From Neptuniibacter sp. (GTDB lineage: Bacteria; Pseudomonadota; Gammaproteobacteria; Pseudomonadales; Balneatricaceae): a DNA stretch of 64,000 nt. The notes under the pieces were generated by a model. The model did not search any database, was not told the DNA's origin, and was given only the letters and a program-made list of their open reading frames with translations. This document shows positions 32,285 through 40,968 of the stretch, piece after piece (positions within the stretch are counted from its first letter, which is position 1; every line of letters begins with the position of its first letter). Position numbers and translations under genes: made by a program. The stretch covers positions 1 through 64,000 of the forward strand of contig NZ_JAAEQH010000104.1 of NCBI RefSeq assembly GCF_024231755.1, given 5' to 3'.

Positions 32285-32677
32285 ATGCCCTGGCTTTATC
32301 AGATAGATAAGGACTTCACATACAGACACCCGGCGTTAGAAGGTATCGAATACCGTAACGAGTGGTGCTGTATTGAGGGCGGAGCCTTAACGATTAAAAG
32401 GGGCTATGCCCATGATGGCTGCAGTCCTAAATTCGATATATTGGGGCTGGTGGTTTTAGGCGTCCCGGATGGGCGTTCGCATCTTGGAAAGCCGATTACT
32501 CATGACGCTTCTTTGGTGCATGATGTGTTCTGTCAATTCAGGGATGAAATACCAATCTCAAAAGCTAATACGGTCCAGATCTTTAGGGATATGCTGGATG
32601 AGCCAGGCTTTAAATTGGCTTGGGTTTATTCTGCTTTTGTAGACTCCTTCGGCCCCCAAGACTTTCAAATAAAATAA
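32285..32677 (+). CDS. DUF1353 family protein
   Basis: From ATG 32285, 130 residues (frame open to 32255). Features of DUF1353 (PF07087): ALTIKRGYAHDGCSPK, then THDASLVHDVFCQF and an end FVDSFGP. The conserved Asp/His pairs (AHDG, THDAS, VHD) suggest metal binding or hydrolase ancestry. Phages carry it near the tail tip or lysis end. Function is not established. Confidence 0.8.
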   Translation: MPWLYQIDKDFTYRHPALEGIEYRNEWCCIEGGALTIKRGYAHDGCSPKFDILGLVVLGVPDGRSHLGKPITHDASLVHDVFCQFRDEIPISKANTVQIFRDMLDEPGFKLAWVYSAFVDSFGPQDFQIK

Positions 32678-32694
32678 AACTCCATAATAATTAG

Positions 32695-32710
32695 CTGTAT
32701 ATGCGTACAG
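32695..32710 (+). promoter_or_regulatory. LexA (SOS) box
   Basis: CTGTATATGCGTACAG matches the gammaproteobacterial consensus CTG-N10-CAG with the preferred TATATxxxxTA core. It lies 9 bases before the UmuD-like ATG, so LexA bound here would cover the transcription start. DNA damage should derepress the gene. Confidence 0.8.
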
Positions 32711-32719
32711 GTTTTGATT

Positions 32720-33085
32720 ATGAAATTTATTGCTTCCCCAGAAAATAGAGCTGATCTGAACGAAATCACAAACTGTCAGCATTTCACCGTTTATATGTTT
32801 ACTGCTAGCGGTCCAGCAATGGAAAGGGCAGGTATATTCAACGGTGATTTGTTGGTCGTAGATCGCGCTCTTGAGCCACAGAATAATGATGTGGTCGTAG
32901 CTGCAGTAGACGGTGAATTTGTAGTTCGCCGCCTGCAGCTCAACCCTGATTTGCTCCTTCCTGATTGTGACAATAACCACTATCCACCCATCGTTCCGGA
33001 GACGACTCAATACGGTCATGATGTGACTTATTTGGGGATATTTGGTGTGGTTACTAACTCTGTTCATAGGTTCAGAAATGACTAA
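32720..33085 (+). CDS. UmuD'-like protein lacking the Ser-Lys dyad
   Basis: ATG 32720 gives 121 residues, close to processed UmuD' (115). The S24 fold is clear: ASGPAMERAGIFNGDLLVVDRAL, NNDVVVAAVDGEFVVRRLQLNP, and YLGIFGVVTNSVHRFR. Relative to E. coli UmuD the sequence starts near residue 38, so the self-cleavage site is absent. Ser60 aligns with Ala33 and Lys97 with Arg70; the spacing of 37 residues is kept. It is therefore a catalytically dead, already-short UmuD' analogue. No umuC is nearby. It might tune host UmuC or antagonise UmuD. A LexA box precedes it. Confidence 0.8.
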   Translation: MKFIASPENRADLNEITNCQHFTVYMFTASGPAMERAGIFNGDLLVVDRALEPQNNDVVVAAVDGEFVVRRLQLNPDLLLPDCDNNHYPPIVPETTQYGHDVTYLGIFGVVTNSVHRFRND

Positions 33086-33406
33086 ACCGGTACGTATTGA
33101 ACAGTACGTATAGCCTCGTTTAAGGGACTGTCACTAAAATTAGCTTGACCTGTAACAATAAAAGCCCATAATCCCCGCCCCAAAAGTGGGACAACTTAAG
33201 CGTAAATCATTGATTTCCTTAGTCCCAAAAACAACATATAACCAATGGGTATATATACAGGAATTTGGCAGCAACTCTTTGATAAGAAAGAGGATTTCTG
33301 GGTTTAAATGTGTGTATATGGGGTAAAACCCTGTCGAAGGAATTGTTTTTTTCTTCGAATTGTTGATAATGTGCCGTCAGGTAGAGAATGAACTTTGCTT
33401 CTCAGC
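33086..33406. other. prophage right end / attachment region
   Basis: No gene is evident. It contains a direct repeat GTACGTAT (33090-33097 and 33104-33111), an imperfect inverted TGGGAC...GTCCCA pair around 33190-33225, and AT-rich sequence up to the acpP promoter. The phage-host junction (attR) must lie here, since phage genes end at 33085 and the host promoter begins at 33407. The left junction is outside the window, so the core cannot be identified. No tRNA gene is present, so integration is intergenic. Confidence 0.55.
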
Positions 33407-33434
33407 TTGATTTTGCTGGGTGGCTTTATATAAA
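33407..33434 (+). promoter_or_regulatory. acpP promoter
   Basis: TTGATT (33407-33412), 16-base spacer, TATAAA (33429-33434), 56 bases before the acpP ATG. It lies on the host side of the prophage junction, so acpP can be expressed independently of fabG and phage transcription. Confidence 0.6.
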
Positions 33435-33490
33435 ATTTCTTTCCGCGTACCAGACAGGTATGTGGTGTTAATAAGAAGATAGGAAGAGAT

Positions 33491-33724
33491 ATGAGCAACA
33501 TTGAAGAGCGCGTAAAGAAGATCATCGCTGAACAGCTGGGTGTTAAAGAAGAAGAAGTAACTCAGGAAGCTTCTTTCGTTGAAGATCTGGGCGCTGACTC
33601 ACTGGACACAGTTGAGCTGGTAATGGCTCTGGAAGAAGAATTCGAAACTGAAATTCCAGACGAAGAAGCTGAAAAAATCACTACAGTTCAGCTGGCAATC
33701 GATTACATCAACGCTCACCAGTAA
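33491..33724 (+). CDS. acpP: acyl carrier protein
   Basis: A 77-residue acidic helical protein. The phosphopantetheine attachment Ser sits in [18 protein letters not shown] (Ser38 approximately). It carries growing acyl chains in type II fatty acid synthesis. ATG behind AGGAAGAG. Codon use is strongly biased, as for a very abundant protein. Immediately followed by its own terminator. Confidence 0.98.
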   Translation: MSNIEERVKKIIAEQLGVKEEEVTQEASFVEDLGADSLDTVELVMALEEEFETEIPDEEAEKITTVQLAIDYINAHQ

Positions 33725-33748
33725 TCGAACCGAGCAAGTATTTCTGAC

Positions 33749-33787
33749 AAGCCGCCTATCTTTGGATAGAGCGGCTTTTCTTTTGCC
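33749..33787 (+). terminator. acpP terminator
   Basis: AAGCCGCCTATC, TTTG loop, GATAGAGCGGCTT, then TTCTTTT. A strong long hairpin that lets acpP be made in excess over fabF. The following 130 bp up to fabF holds no gene. Confidence 0.85.
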
Positions 33788-33919
33788 TGTAATCCGGAAA
33801 GCAGCGAATAATCCTTATGTTTTCTCAGTGGGTTACACAACGGCGCATTAGACTTGTTCGCAGGTTCCCTAGTAAAATTGTAGCCTCCCATCTGTGTTAT
33901 CTGTTTATGGAGATTTTCA

Positions 33920-35158
33920 ATGGCACGTAGACGTGTAGTTGTTACCGGGCTTGGTATGGTAAGTCCTATCGGTAATACAGTAGCTGAAACATGGGATCAG
34001 CTACTGGCAGGGAAAAGCGGTGCTGCTGCAATCACCCATTTCGAGGCGGAGCCATTTGCTACTCGTTTTTCATCATCGGTTAAAAACTTTGATGTAACCC
34101 AGTACATGAGCGCTAAGGATGCGCGCAAAATGGATCTGTTTATCCAGTATGGCTATGCTGCTGCGGTTCAGGCGGTTGAAGATTCCGGTATCGAAGTCAC
34201 TGATGAAAATGCTCCGCGCATCGGCTGTGCTATTGGCTCCGGTATCGGCGGATTACCAATGATCGAGAAAAACGTCGACATTTTGGCCAAATCAGGCCCG
34301 CGCCGTGTTTCTCCATTCTTTGTGCCTGGTAGTATCATCAACATGATTGCAGGTAATCTGGCGATTAAGTATGGCTTCAAAGGGCCGAATATCGCTATTA
34401 CTACTGCTTGTACAACCGGTACACACAATATTGGCCAGGCGATGCGGATGATTCAGTATGGGGATGCTGATGTGATGTTGGCCGGCGGGGCTGAGATGGC
34501 GACTACGCCTCTAGGCATTGCTGGTTTCTCCGCTGCGCGCGCACTGTCTACACGTAATGATGATCCAGAAGCAGCAAGTCGGCCCTGGGACAAAGATCGC
34601 GATGGTTTTGTTTTGGGTGATGGAGCCGGCATTCTGGTAATTGAAGAATATGAGCATGCTAAAGCTCGTGGTGCAGAAATCTACTGCGAATTGACCGGCT
34701 TTGGCATGAGTGATGATGCTTACCATATGACTGCCCCTCCTGAATCAGGAGAGGGTGCAGCACTTTCTATGTCCAATGCGATGAAAGATGCTGCTATCGA
34801 AAGTAGCAAGGTTCACTATATCAATGCTCATGGTACTTCGACCCCAGCAGGGGATATTGCGGAGTCCAATGCTGCGAAACAGGTGCTGGGTTCAGCTGCT
34901 GATAGTGTACGTATGAGTTCAACCAAATCTATGATCGGGCATTTGTTAGGCGCAGCGGGTGCAGTCGAAGCGATCTTCTGTGTGCAGGCCATCAAAAATC
35001 AGGTTGCGCCTCCAACGATCAATCTGGATAACCCTTCTGAAGGCTGTGATCTTAACTACGTTCCGCATACTCCTCAGGAGTGCCTGATTGAAGCTGCTAT
35101 GTCCAATTCCTTTGGTTTCGGTGGTACAAACGGCACATTGTTGTTTGAGAAGCTCTGA
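33920..35158 (+). CDS. fabF: beta-ketoacyl-ACP synthase II
   Basis: A 412-residue thiolase-fold enzyme. Active-site Cys in [12 protein letters not shown] (near residue 163), His in [11 protein letters not shown] (near 303) and Lys/His in [18 protein letters not shown] (near 340). The C-terminal [14 protein letters not shown] loop is family-specific. It condenses malonyl-ACP with acyl-ACP, favouring palmitoleoyl elongation. Follows acpP, standard for Proteobacteria. Confidence 0.98.
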   Translation: MARRRVVVTGLGMVSPIGNTVAETWDQLLAGKSGAAAITHFEAEPFATRFSSSVKNFDVTQYMSAKDARKMDLFIQYGYAAAVQAVEDSGIEVTDENAPRIGCAIGSGIGGLPMIEKNVDILAKSGPRRVSPFFVPGSIINMIAGNLAIKYGFKGPNIAITTACTTGTHNIGQAMRMIQYGDADVMLAGGAEMATTPLGIAGFSAARALSTRNDDPEAASRPWDKDRDGFVLGDGAGILVIEEYEHAKARGAEIYCELTGFGMSDDAYHMTAPPESGEGAALSMSNAMKDAAIESSKVHYINAHGTSTPAGDIAESNAAKQVLGSAADSVRMSSTKSMIGHLLGAAGAVEAIFCVQAIKNQVAPPTINLDNPSEGCDLNYVPHTPQECLIEAAMSNSFGFGGTNGTLLFEKL

Positions 35159-35181
35159 ACGAGGCTGTAAAGCATACTGGT

Positions 35182-36015
35182 ATGAAGCGTGTTTGGGTCA
35201 ACGGTATTGAGACTGATGAGCTCTCTGTCTACGACAGGGCGTTTAGCTATGGCGATGGTCTATTTGAAACAATAAGGGTTGAGCGGGGTGAAGCTCAGCT
35301 TCTTAATGCCCATCTTCAGCGGCTGAAGCTGGGACTTGAGCGATTACGTTTTCCTGCCCAGGCTTTTGATCTGGTTTTGTCAGATCTTGAACAGCTTCCT
35401 CTTAAAGGTGATAGCGTGCTTAAGCTTGTTATCACACGGGGGCAGGGTGAAAGGGGCTATGCGCTGCCTCAACAGGCAAATATCACTCGTGTAATGATGT
35501 TGGCCCCGTTGAGTGATTTTTCTTCTCAAGCAGAGAATGGAGTTCATGCGTGCGTCTGTGAATATCAGATGGCTCTAAATCCAGCCCTTGCGCAGATAAA
35601 GCACCTAAACCGTCTTGAGCAGGTTATGGCACGTAGCGAATGGCAGGGGACAGACCAGTTTGCTGAAGGTCTGGTTACGGATCGAGAAGGTTATCTTGTT
35701 GAAGGAACAATGAGTAATCTGTTCTGGGTTAAGGATTCAGTGGTTTATACGCCTTCTCTTGATCGCTGTGGGGTAAAAGGCGTGATGCGCGATCATCTTA
35801 TCCAGCTGATTCAACTACAGGGTTATGAGCTTTCAGAGGGTTTATACAAACCTGATGTGTTGGGCTGTGCTGATGAATTATTTATCTGCAACAGCTTGAT
35901 AGAGGTTTGGCCTGTAGTGTCTGTTACTGCATCAGAGGATAGAGTGCAGGGTTATCCGATTGGCGCTGTTACTAAGAAGTTACAGCAGTTACTGCAACAG
36001 GAAAAACATCATTGA
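35182..36015 (+). CDS. pabC: aminodeoxychorismate lyase
   Basis: A 277-residue fold-type IV PLP enzyme. The N-terminus MKRVWVNG, then DRAFSYGDGLFETIRV, the catalytic Lys in AQIKHLNRLEQVMA (near residue 139), and VEGTMSNLFWVKD. It makes 4-aminobenzoate plus pyruvate for folate. Branched-chain aminotransferase relatives share the fold, but the location between fabF and mltG favours PabC. Confidence 0.92.
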   Translation: MKRVWVNGIETDELSVYDRAFSYGDGLFETIRVERGEAQLLNAHLQRLKLGLERLRFPAQAFDLVLSDLEQLPLKGDSVLKLVITRGQGERGYALPQQANITRVMMLAPLSDFSSQAENGVHACVCEYQMALNPALAQIKHLNRLEQVMARSEWQGTDQFAEGLVTDREGYLVEGTMSNLFWVKDSVVYTPSLDRCGVKGVMRDHLIQLIQLQGYELSEGLYKPDVLGCADELFICNSLIEVWPVVSVTASEDRVQGYPIGAVTKKLQQLLQQEKHH

Positions 36016-37037
36016 AGAAGTTTCTTATCGCGTTTGGCGTTCTTGCGACTGTATCAGGCATTGCAGCTGGTTGGTTTTGGAACGATTATCAAACTTATTT
36101 GAAAACCCCTCTTTCAATTACTGAGGATCAGGTCTTTGAGGTTGAAAAAGGCAGCCGTTTCAATAAGGTGCTATCAAAACTTAAAGAGAAAGACGGTACT
36201 GTAAACGATCTTTATTTAAAGCTTTATGCGCGTCATTCGAAGCTGGCATCGAAGATCAAGGCGGGTGAGTACATGCTGAAACAGGGCATGACTCCGGTTG
36301 CTTTTCTGAAGCTGATTACTTCGGGGCGCTCCATCAGTTACAACTTCACTATTGTCGAAGGCAGTACTTTTAAACAGCTGAAAGCATCACTTCTTGCCGC
36401 GAAGAATTTAAAAAATGATATCGCTGATCTCTCTGATACCGAGCTGCTAAAAAAACTTGGTATTGAATACAAACATACAGAGGGTGTTTTTCTAGCTGAG
36501 ACCTACAGCTATGAGCGAAATAGTAATATCTCAACACTGTTATCTCGCGCGCATAAAATGCTGAAGCAGGAATTAGACGCAAAGTGGCAGGAGCGCCAGA
36601 AAGATCTTCCTTATAAAAATCCCTACGAGAGCCTGATTATGGCTTCTATCGTGGAGAAGGAGACTGGCCGTGCGGTTGAGCGTCCTATTATCTCCGGCGT
36701 GTTTGTGCGACGCCTGGAGAAACGGATGCGATTACAGACGGACCCAACTGTTATCTACGGTATGGGTGATGCGTATAAAGGAAACATCCGTCGTTCAGAT
36801 CTGCGTAAACCGACACCTTACAATACTTATGTGATACCCGCTTTGCCGCCAACACCTATCGCGATGGTTGGTCGTGAAGCTATCCATGCGGCGCTCAACC
36901 CTACGGACGGAAAGGCGCTGTACTTCGTTGCAAAGGGGGATGGTAGTCACTATTTCTCAGCAACGCTGAGAGAACATAATAACGCGGTGAAAAAGTATCA
37001 GTTAACCCGTCGTAAAGACTATCGTTCATCGCCGTAG
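36012..37037 (+). CDS. mltG: endolytic murein transglycosylase
   Basis: A TTG start overlaps the pabC stop (TTGA); 341 residues. A membrane anchor (about 3-22) precedes the periplasmic YceG domain with LKAGEYMLKQGMTP-type repeats, PYESLIMASIVEKETG (catalytic Glu near 218), LRLQTDPTVIYG and NTYVIPALPPTPIAMVG. It ends newly made glycan strands. The stop-coupled TTG start suggests translation depends on pabC. Confidence 0.95.
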   Translation: MKKFLIAFGVLATVSGIAAGWFWNDYQTYLKTPLSITEDQVFEVEKGSRFNKVLSKLKEKDGTVNDLYLKLYARHSKLASKIKAGEYMLKQGMTPVAFLKLITSGRSISYNFTIVEGSTFKQLKASLLAAKNLKNDIADLSDTELLKKLGIEYKHTEGVFLAETYSYERNSNISTLLSRAHKMLKQELDAKWQERQKDLPYKNPYESLIMASIVEKETGRAVERPIISGVFVRRLEKRMRLQTDPTVIYGMGDAYKGNIRRSDLRKPTPYNTYVIPALPPTPIAMVGREAIHAALNPTDGKALYFVAKGDGSHYFSATLREHNNAVKKYQLTRRKDYRSSP

Positions 37038-37047
37038 CTGCATATGA

Positions 37048-37692
<645 letters not shown>

Positions 37693-37694
37693 CC

Positions 37695-38690
37695 ATGTCT
37701 GAATTGATTGCTGCATATCCATGGTTTACTGAGCGTTTTCAGCATTTAGCTAAGCTTCATGCGGATAAGCGACTGCCTCATGCGTTGCTAATTAATGGCA
37801 TGTCAGGAATTGGTAAAGCTAGTTTTGCCAAATCGTTTGCTCAGTATCTGCTGTGTCAATCTCCAGTAAACGGGCAGAGTTGCGGTCAGTGTAAATCCTG
37901 CGAATTAAATGCGGCAGGCAGCCATCCCGATCTGTTTTTATTGTCTCCTGAGGAAGAAGGTAAGCAGCTCAAAGTCGATCAGGTTCGTGCATTAGGTGAG
38001 TTCATTTATAGCACTGCTCAGCAAGGTGGTTACAGAGTTGTGGTTATTGAGCCGGCTGATTCCATGAATATTGCCTCGGCTAATGCGCTGCTGAAAATGC
38101 TGGAGGAGCCAGGTGCCGATACACTTATCCTGTTGGTGACATCCAAAATGGGGCAGGTGCTACCGACAATTAAAAGTCGCTGTCAGCATGTGGAATGTCC
38201 TAATCCTTCTGAAACAGAAGCGATCAATTGGTTAATGGCTGCTACTGATCTGGATCAGGAGCAAGCGCGTAGTATTCTGCATATTAATCGAGGAGCACCA
38301 AAAGAAGCCCAAAAGTATATCGATGGCGGCTTGAGCGAGCATCGTGCTCAAGTGATTCGTGGTTTGGCAGATATACTTAAACAGAGGCGGTCTGTGATTG
38401 AGGTTGCACAATCGTTGCAGAAGCTGGATTTGGAACTCGTGCTGGGGTGGTTGTATAGCTTGTTGTCTGATGTGGCGCGTTGTGCCGCTTGTGAAGATGC
38501 GGATAGTCTACGTCAGGATGATGCTCGTAACATGCTTACTGCAGTTGCGAAAAAAACTGACCCCGTTAAAATCTTCAAGTTAGCTGATAAAGTTCATGAG
38601 GAACGCCGGGCGGTGATGCTCCGTCAAAACCCCAATAAGCAACTATTATTGGAATGTGTACTCTTAGAATGGGCTGGATTGCTCAAGTAA
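37695..38690 (+). CDS. holB: DNA polymerase III subunit delta'
   Basis: A 331-residue clamp-loader AAA+ protein. It has LLINGMSGIGKASFAKSFAQYLLC, a zinc module (CGQCKSCELNAAGSHPD), SANALLKMLEEP and LLVTSKMGQVLPTIKSRCQ. The P-loop is degenerate (GMSGIGKA), typical of the non-catalytic delta' subunit. It lies 2 bases after tmk. Confidence 0.96.
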   Translation: MSELIAAYPWFTERFQHLAKLHADKRLPHALLINGMSGIGKASFAKSFAQYLLCQSPVNGQSCGQCKSCELNAAGSHPDLFLLSPEEEGKQLKVDQVRALGEFIYSTAQQGGYRVVVIEPADSMNIASANALLKMLEEPGADTLILLVTSKMGQVLPTIKSRCQHVECPNPSETEAINWLMAATDLDQEQARSILHINRGAPKEAQKYIDGGLSEHRAQVIRGLADILKQRRSVIEVAQSLQKLDLELVLGWLYSLLSDVARCAACEDADSLRQDDARNMLTAVAKKTDPVKIFKLADKVHEERRAVMLRQNPNKQLLLECVLLEWAGLLK

Positions 38691-38706
38691 GGAGAATCAG
38701 GCAGTT

Positions 38707-39057
38707 ATGGTCGCTGTACCACGTTTAAGCCACGGTATATTGTCTTTGACAATCAATACGAAGGAAGAGCTGTATCAGGCTTTTCTTCCTTATATCACCA
38801 ATGGTGGCCTGTTTATTCCAACGTTGCGTTCTTACCATCTGGGCGAAGAAGTTTTTATGCTGCTTGAGCTGATGGAAGAGGGCGATAAAATTCCTGTTAC
38901 TGGTAAAGTTATCTGGGTTACACCTAAAGGTGCTCAGGGTGGACGCATTCCCGGTATAGGCATCCAATTGTCACCAGAAGACTCAACGCTAGTAAATAAG
39001 ATAGAAACCTACCTTGCTGGCGCACTTAACTCTGACCGTAAGACTAATGCCTTGTAA
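38707..39057 (+). CDS. pilZ: type IV pilus PilZ protein
   Basis: A 116-residue PilZ-domain protein with GILSLTINTKEELYQAFLPYITNGGLFIPT and GKVIWVTPKGAQGGRIPGIGIQL. The c-di-GMP-binding RxxxR is absent, as in Pseudomonas PilZ, which acts with PilB/FimX in pilus extension. A ribosome site AAGGAG precedes it. Next to holB, its usual place. Confidence 0.92.
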   Translation: MVAVPRLSHGILSLTINTKEELYQAFLPYITNGGLFIPTLRSYHLGEEVFMLLELMEEGDKIPVTGKVIWVTPKGAQGGRIPGIGIQLSPEDSTLVNKIETYLAGALNSDRKTNAL

Positions 39058-39093
39058 AGTTTAGCTTTGTAAAACTTGGCTTTGTAAAATAAG
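39049..39093 (+). repeat. 15-bp tandem repeat over the pilZ stop codon
   Basis: Three units of 15 bases start at 39049, 39064 and 39079, each G-C-t/c-TTTGTAAA-like with a variable 5-base end. The first includes the pilZ TAA. In each unit a TAA is in frame with pilZ, so slippage in the repeat would not extend the protein. The following 60 bp lacks a gene. Confidence 0.6.
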
Positions 39094-39110
39094 GTTATCG
39101 TAAATCCCAT

Positions 39111-39132
39111 ACCTGCCGGTGGCGGGTGTTTT
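39111..39132 (+). terminator. weak terminator-like hairpin before tatD
   Basis: ACCTGCC (39111-39117) pairs with GGCGGGT (39121-39127), one wobble, 3-base loop, then GTTTT. A weak intrinsic terminator for the holB-pilZ message. Confidence 0.5.
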
Positions 39133-39155
39133 AAGTTTAATTTGTAATTCCCTTT

Positions 39156-39935
39156 ATGTTTATTGATTCCCACTGCCATCTGGACCGGTTAGATCTGTCT
39201 CCTTATGAAAATGATTTTGAAGCAATGCTGCAATCTGCCCATGACCGGCAGGTATCAAGTATGCTTTGTGTTTCTATTTCTATGGCGCAGTTTGGCCCTA
39301 TGTACGAACTGATAGAGCCTCATAAGTCAATTTATGCTTCTGTGGGTGTGCATCCACTGAGTGCTGTGGATGAGCAGGTCAGCGTTGCGGAGCTAGTAGA
39401 ACAAGCGAGTAAAGACAGAATTGTTGCTATTGGTGAAACCGGTTTGGATTATTTTTATCAGACTGATACACAGGAACAGCAGCAAGAGAGCTTCAAAAAT
39501 CATCTACTTGCAGCAGGGCAGTTGCAGCTACCAACAATCATCCATACTCGAGATGCTCGGGAAGATACCCTTGCTATGATTAAAGAGTACGGCAACCTGG
39601 ATTCTGCAGGGGTTTTGCACTGCTTCACCGAAAGTTGGGAGATGGCTAAAGCGGCACTGGATATGAACTATTACATCTCTTTCTCAGGGATCGTTACCTT
39701 CAGAAATGCTGCAGAACTGAGAGAAGTGGTTAAACAAGTTCCTCTTGATCGCATTCTTATCGAAACGGATGCGCCTTACTTGGCGCCTGTTCCGCATCGA
39801 GGCAAGAAAAATGAACCCAAATATGTGGTTGATGTTGCTCAATGTGTAGCTGACCTCAAAGGTGTCAGTTTGGAGGAGATTGCAGAAATCTCTTCGAAAA
39901 ACTTTTATAAGTTGTTTAATAGAGCAGTGGGCTGA
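39156..39935 (+). CDS. tatD: TatD family metal-dependent hydrolase
   Basis: A 259-residue TIM-barrel hydrolase starting MFIDSHCHLDRLDL with the HxH metal site. Later GETGLDYFY, THTRDAREDT-like strand (PTIIHTRDA), LHCFTESW, and ETDAPYLAPVPHRGKKNEP. TatD/YcfH family members are 3'-5' exonucleases or DNases. The gene after holB-pilZ is YcfH-like by synteny, so ycfH would be an equally good name. Confidence 0.92.
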   Translation: MFIDSHCHLDRLDLSPYENDFEAMLQSAHDRQVSSMLCVSISMAQFGPMYELIEPHKSIYASVGVHPLSAVDEQVSVAELVEQASKDRIVAIGETGLDYFYQTDTQEQQQESFKNHLLAAGQLQLPTIIHTRDAREDTLAMIKEYGNLDSAGVLHCFTESWEMAKAALDMNYYISFSGIVTFRNAAELREVVKQVPLDRILIETDAPYLAPVPHRGKKNEPKYVVDVAQCVADLKGVSLEEIAEISSKNFYKLFNRAVG

Positions 39936-39937
39936 TT

Positions 39938-40834
39938 ATGTTTCTTTACCCGCCTGTAGATTATATAGAACCGGTTTTTCGTCCTCCCAGTGAGGCGAAC
40001 TCATTGATACTACAAGTGACCAATGGTTGTAGTTGGAATAACTGTACTTTTTGCGAGATGTATACCGCTCCGCAAAAAAAGTTTCGCCCAAAGCCACAAT
40101 CAGATATCGAAGAAGAAATAAAACGCTGTGCAGCTTCATTAGGCACTGTTCGCAGAGTTTTCCTAGCGGATGGTGATGCAATGGCGCTTTCGTTCAAGCG
40201 CCTAAAAGATATCTTATTGGCTATAAAGAAGTATCTACCCAGTGTTTCAAGAGTTTCTTCGTATTGCCTGCCGCGTAATTTGAAAAACAAATCTGCTGAA
40301 GAGTTGCAGGAACTGTATCAGTTGGGTTTGACGCTTCTGTACGTTGGTGCGGAAAGTGGTAATGACTATGTACTTGAGCAGGTAGATAAGGGCGAAACCT
40401 ACCAGACAACCCTGGATGCTCTTTTAAAAATCAAGAAGACCGATATAAAGACCTCGGTTATGTTTATCAACGGAATCGGTGGTGATAAATACAGTGAACA
40501 GCACGCACTTGATTCTGCCAGGTTAGCCAATGAAACTCAGCCTGATTACCTGGCCACGCTTGTGCTGTTCTTTCGTGAGGCTGAGCAAAAATTCCGCCAG
40601 GGCTTCCCCGAATTTTCAGAACTCTCCCAGCGCCGGCTTATTGAGGAGATGCAGATCTTTATTTCTAATCTGGAATTAGAGAAAAGCATCTTCCGTAGTG
40701 ATCACGCATCTAATTACCTTGTTTTGAAGGGGGTTCTTAATAAGGATAAAGACAAGCTTCTCTATATGATTGATGCCGCTTTGAACCAGGATAGTAGTGT
40801 TTTCCTGCGCTCAGAATCATCCCGCGGTTTATAG
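39938..40834 (+). CDS. radical SAM protein with CX4CX2C cluster
   Basis: A 298-residue protein, 2 bases after tatD. The cluster motif is GCSWNNCTFCEMY, with four rather than three residues between the first two Cys. VRRVFLADGDAMALSF and LYVGAESGNDYVLEQVDKGET are radical-SAM barrel strands that bind SAM. No C-terminal cluster or B12 domain is present. This COG1032-like family has no established substrate; a stand-alone oxygen-sensitive enzyme is likely. Confidence 0.85.
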   Translation: MFLYPPVDYIEPVFRPPSEANSLILQVTNGCSWNNCTFCEMYTAPQKKFRPKPQSDIEEEIKRCAASLGTVRRVFLADGDAMALSFKRLKDILLAIKKYLPSVSRVSSYCLPRNLKNKSAEELQELYQLGLTLLYVGAESGNDYVLEQVDKGETYQTTLDALLKIKKTDIKTSVMFINGIGGDKYSEQHALDSARLANETQPDYLATLVLFFREAEQKFRQGFPEFSELSQRRLIEEMQIFISNLELEKSIFRSDHASNYLVLKGVLNKDKDKLLYMIDAALNQDSSVFLRSESSRGL

Positions 40835-40968
40835 AATCTCCTTTTACCTACCAAATTGCTAAAAAATCAGTACCAGCGTAGGGGTTCCATTGCTGTGATA
40901 TATGTTTATACTTTGGTATTAAATAAATAATATCCAGGTATAAGGATATAACGAGAGGTCATAAGTTT

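Noticed and set aside
32558-33067. 169-codon reverse ORF over the UmuD-like gene
   Set aside because: The forward frame has clear S24 homology and a LexA box; the reverse product shows no pattern.
1-33085. Apparent abundance of CGATCG / GCGATCGC in the prophage
   Set aside because: I noticed many copies but cannot count them reliably or compare with expectation, so I make no claim of enrichment or link to the methyltransferase.
33086-33490. tRNA or tmRNA gene as the integration target
   Set aside because: I looked for a cloverleaf and a CCA end around the TGGGAC/GTCCCA pair and found none.
36012-36015. pabC-mltG overlap as a gene fusion or frameshift
   Set aside because: The TTGA overlap is an ordinary stop/start coupling; both products have normal length and complete domains.
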